A stretch of DNA of 7,641 bases from the NCBI GenBank assembly GCA_001769005.1, contig MENE01000181.1, positions 4,592-12,232 of the forward strand, in the 5' to 3' direction. The translations under genes were made by a program, and so were the position numbers. Source of the DNA: Bacteroidetes bacterium GWA2_31_9b. Lineage in GTDB: Bacteria; Bacteroidota; Bacteroidia; Bacteroidales; UBA12077. The notes under the pieces were generated by a model. That model was not told the DNA's origin. It did no database searches and worked only from the letters and a program-made list of their open reading frames with translations. This document shows positions 5,452-7,641 of the stretch, in pieces (within the stretch, counting starts at the first letter, position 1; every line of letters starts with the position of its first letter).

Positions 5452-7143
5452 ATGAACTATAGCTTTATTGATTTTTTGACACTTATTGGCGCTTTAGGAT
5501 TTTTCCTATATGGAATGAAAGTAATGAGCGAATCCTTACAAAAGGTTGCCGGCGATAAGATGAGAGATATTCTCGCAAAGATGACTTCCAATCCTGTTAA
5601 AGGAGTTTTAACCGGTTTATTAATAACCGGTATTATACAGTCCTCGTCTGCAACCACAGTAATGGTAGTAAGTTTTGTAAACGCGGGCCTTTTAAACCTC
5701 ATTGAATCTATTGGTGTTATTATGGGTGCCAATATTGGAACGACTGTAACCGCCTGGCTTATTTCATTATTAGGATTAAAAATAAATATCAGCATATTAT
5801 CCTTACCCTTAATAGGAATTGGTTTTCCTTTACTTTTTTCGAAAAAAAACAAGACAAAATTCTGGGGAGAGTTTATTATTGGGTTTGCTATGCTTTTCAT
5901 GGGATTAGATTTTTTGAAAAATTCTGTTCCAGATATTAATAAATATCCCGAAGTATTATCCTTTTTAGCAAATTATACTTCGCATGGAGTTTGGTCCTTT
6001 TTACTTTTTTTAGGCGTTGGAACTGTATTAACAATGATTATTCAATCATCGAGTGCAACTATGGCTTTAACTCTTGTAATGTGCAATAATGGTTGGATTT
6101 CATTTGATATAGCTGCCGCAATGGTATTGGGTGAAAATATTGGTACAACTATAACAGCAAATTTAGCTGCTGCAGTTGCCAATGTTTCAGCAAAACGAGC
6201 TGCCAGAGCACACCTAATGTTTAATGTTATGGGTGTTATCTGGGTTTCAATATTCTTTCAATTTTTCTTAAAGTTAATTGCTTTATTTATGTTAAAATCA
6301 GGAGGAAATTCTCCTTTTGAAGATGCTCATTCAATTCCTATTGCTTTATCTATTTTTCACTCTGCCTTTAACATAGTGAATACTCTTATTTTTATTTGGT
6401 TTACTAAATTTATTGCATTGATAGTTACCAAAATGGTGCCTCAGGGAGAAGAATCAGAAGAATTTAGATTGCAATATATTGACACGGGTTTAATGTCAAC
6501 ATCTGAATTATCAATTCATCAGGCTAAAAAAGAAATTTTGGTTTATGCTCAACGAGTAGAAAAGATGTTTGGATTGGTGGAGGAAATGTTTAATGAAACA
6601 AATGAGAAAAAGTTTTATAAACTGTACGACAAGATTGAAAAATACGAAGGAATAAGTGATCGTATGGAAGTTGAAATTGCAAACTATCTGACAAAAATAT
6701 CTGAAGGAGAATTAAGTCATTTAGGCTCTAAACGGATAAAAGCACAATTAACAATTGTTTCTGAACTTGAGAGTGTTGCTGATTGCTGTTATAACCTTGC
6801 AAAAACAATGCTTCGTAAAAAAGACGGTAAAATCTGGTTTGATCAGAATCTAAGAGAGAATGTACAAAAAATGATGAGTCTTGTATCTGAGTCAATAGTT
6901 GAGATGCAAAAAAACTTAGATCACGGTTATACTAAAATCAATATTGAACATGCAAATGTTCTTGAAAGTAAGATAAATAATTATAGAGACCGTTTAAAAA
7001 AGGATCATTTACAGGGTATTGAAAAACAAGAATATAGTTATAAAACAGGAGTAGTTTATAGCGACTTATTTTCTGAATGTGAAAAATGTGCTGATTATGT
7101 GATTAATGTCTCAGAAGCTATAGAATCAATAAATAACGATTAA
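5452..7143 (+). CDS. Na+/phosphate cotransporter with C-terminal PhoU domain
   Basis: This 563-residue inner-membrane protein belongs to the Na/Pi-cotransporter (NptA/YjbB-like) family. The membrane part, about residues 5-325, holds the inverted repeat typical of the family: QSSSATT (63-69) with GANIGTT (92-98), then QSSSAT (198-203) with GENIGTT (227-233). The QSSS motifs form the substrate and sodium site in relatives. Roughly eight hydrophobic segments are visible. Residues about 355-555 are a charged, helical PhoU-like domain (for example AQLTIVSELESVADCCYNLAK, from 431), expected in the cytoplasm. The direction of phosphate movement, uptake or export, cannot be told from sequence. The frame is open back to a TTG at 5407, but I prefer the ATG at 5452: it follows A-rich sequence, starts just before the first membrane segment, and a -7 element lies between the two. 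The nearest upstream gene is divergent, and a strong hairpin follows the stop. Confidence 0.93.
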   Translation: MNYSFIDFLTLIGALGFFLYGMKVMSESLQKVAGDKMRDILAKMTSNPVKGVLTGLLITGIIQSSSATTVMVVSFVNAGLLNLIESIGVIMGANIGTTVTAWLISLLGLKINISILSLPLIGIGFPLLFSKKNKTKFWGEFIIGFAMLFMGLDFLKNSVPDINKYPEVLSFLANYTSHGVWSFLLFLGVGTVLTMIIQSSSATMALTLVMCNNGWISFDIAAAMVLGENIGTTITANLAAAVANVSAKRAARAHLMFNVMGVIWVSIFFQFFLKLIALFMLKSGGNSPFEDAHSIPIALSIFHSAFNIVNTLIFIWFTKFIALIVTKMVPQGEESEEFRLQYIDTGLMSTSELSIHQAKKEILVYAQRVEKMFGLVEEMFNETNEKKFYKLYDKIEKYEGISDRMEVEIANYLTKISEGELSHLGSKRIKAQLTIVSELESVADCCYNLAKTMLRKKDGKIWFDQNLRENVQKMMSLVSESIVEMQKNLDHGYTKINIEHANVLESKINNYRDRLKKDHLQGIEKQEYSYKTGVVYSDLFSECEKCADYVINVSEAIESINND

Positions 7144-7146
7144 GAC

Positions 7147-7173
7147 AATGGGGATTAAAATTTAATCCCCATT
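7147..7173. terminator. Strong bidirectional hairpin between convergent genes
   Basis: AATGGGGATTAAA (7147-7159) and TTTAATCCCCATT (7161-7173) are perfect reverse complements around a single base, in practice about 11 pairs with a five-base loop. It starts three bases after the transporter stop. The flanking T runs are short, so termination may rely on the stem's stability. On the other strand it covers the last five codons and the stop of the phosphatase gene, so one sequence serves as both coding end and terminator. Confidence 0.75.
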
Positions 7174-7641
7174 ATCATCATATCGTCAAGCTGAGGGCGA
7201 TCCCCTTGCCATTTTTCCATGTTATTTGCAAGCATTTCTTTTTGTTTGATCATTGGCTTATCAGAAATGTTAAGCAACAATTCTCTGAAGGGTTTTTGTC
7301 TGAATTTTAAACCCTCGTTACCTCCAAACTGATCAATATATCCGTCGGTAAATAAATAAAGCATATCGTTTTGATTCAACTGAAATTCTTTATTTGAGAA
7401 TTCTTTATCAACCTTTACTGCATGAATACCTATAGGCATTTTATCTGGTTTCAGTTCGAAAATGGCACCATTTCTAATAATAAAAACAGGATTGTATGCT
7501 CCGGCATATTGTAAATGAAATGTTTTGCGGTCGATTATACAAAGAGATATATCCATTCCATCTTTTGAACCCATTACTCCATATTCCTGATGAAGAGAAA
7601 GAATTATATTTTTTCGTAACTGATTTAATATTTTACCAGCA
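7155..7641 (-). CDS. SpoIIE-type serine phosphatase (5' end beyond window)
   Basis: The frame is open from the right edge to the TAA at 7155-7157, giving 161 complete C-terminal codons. The ATG at 7574 is internal, because good homology-like sequence continues before it (AGKILNQLRKNIILSLHQ). Marks of the PP2C-like SpoIIE/RsbU domain are DGMDISLCIID, then LQYAGAYNPVFIIRNG, LYLFTDGYIDQFGG and the terminal DDMMIMGIKF. The Asp residues in DGMD, TDG and the final DD are the usual metal ligands. Such phosphatases dephosphorylate Ser/Thr on anti-sigma-antagonist or other partner proteins. In Bacteroidota they often end longer proteins with sensory TPR, GAF, 7TM or two-component receiver modules, but the N-terminal part lies outside the window and cannot be judged. 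The stop lies within the terminator hairpin shared with the convergent transporter. Confidence 0.88.
   Translation of the reverse strand, partial: AGKILNQLRKNIILSLHQEYGVMGSKDGMDISLCIIDRKTFHLQYAGAYNPVFIIRNGAIFELKPDKMPIGIHAVKVDKEFSNKEFQLNQNDMLYLFTDGYIDQFGGNEGLKFRQKPFRELLLNISDKPMIKQKEMLANNMEKWQGDRPQLDDMMIMGIKF

Noticed and set aside
5457..5900. Minus-strand frame of 147 codons opposite the transporter
   Set aside because: Long but antisense to the QSSSATT and GANIGTT motifs; its composition mirrors the membrane segments on the other strand.
7155..7574. Treating the phosphatase fragment as a complete 139-residue protein starting at ATG 7574
   Set aside because: The frame remains open to the window edge and the extra 22 residues fit the SpoIIE domain, so the ATG is internal.

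Overview
The window is about two-thirds A+T and looks like a chromosomal segment from a member of the Bacteroidota. Four things point there: the F1 beta and epsilon ATP-synthase genes stand as a pair apart from the other atp genes; the beta subunit carries an insertion of about 27 residues after the GERTREGND region; several intergenic gaps hold Bacteroidota-type promoter elements (TTTG, then TAnnTTTG), while Shine-Dalgarno sites are weak or absent; and several small proteins are secreted, including outer-membrane beta-barrels. Genus cannot be read from this stretch.

Layout from left to right. Positions 1-2459 are a leftward operon: atpD (F1 beta), atpC (a short F1 epsilon) and, 13 bases further on, a secreted alpha/beta-hydrolase-like protein that runs off the left edge. 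A 174-base divergent region (2460-2633) separates it from three rightward tandem genes (2634-4321). These encode small paralogous outer-membrane barrel proteins, each pair of neighbours separated by a hairpin. They converge, with only two bases between stop codons, on a leftward short-chain polyprenyl diphosphate synthase (4324-5298). A second divergent region (5299-5451) holds a well-formed promoter for that gene and a -7 element for a rightward Na+/phosphate cotransporter with a C-terminal PhoU domain (5452-7143). That gene ends at a strong hairpin which also encodes the last codons of a convergent leftward SpoIIE-type serine phosphatase, cut by the right edge.

The genes are mostly core or envelope functions: ATP synthesis, isoprenoid precursors, phosphate movement, outer-membrane barrels and a signalling phosphatase. 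I see no mobile element, CRISPR array, tRNA, rRNA or defence module, and no convincing undescribed system. The points most worth a second look are the barrel gene array with its intergenic hairpins, the reduced epsilon subunit, the hydrolase joined to the atpDC operon, a start-site correction in the transporter, and a hairpin that doubles as coding sequence. No gene-free stretch exceeds 300 bases.
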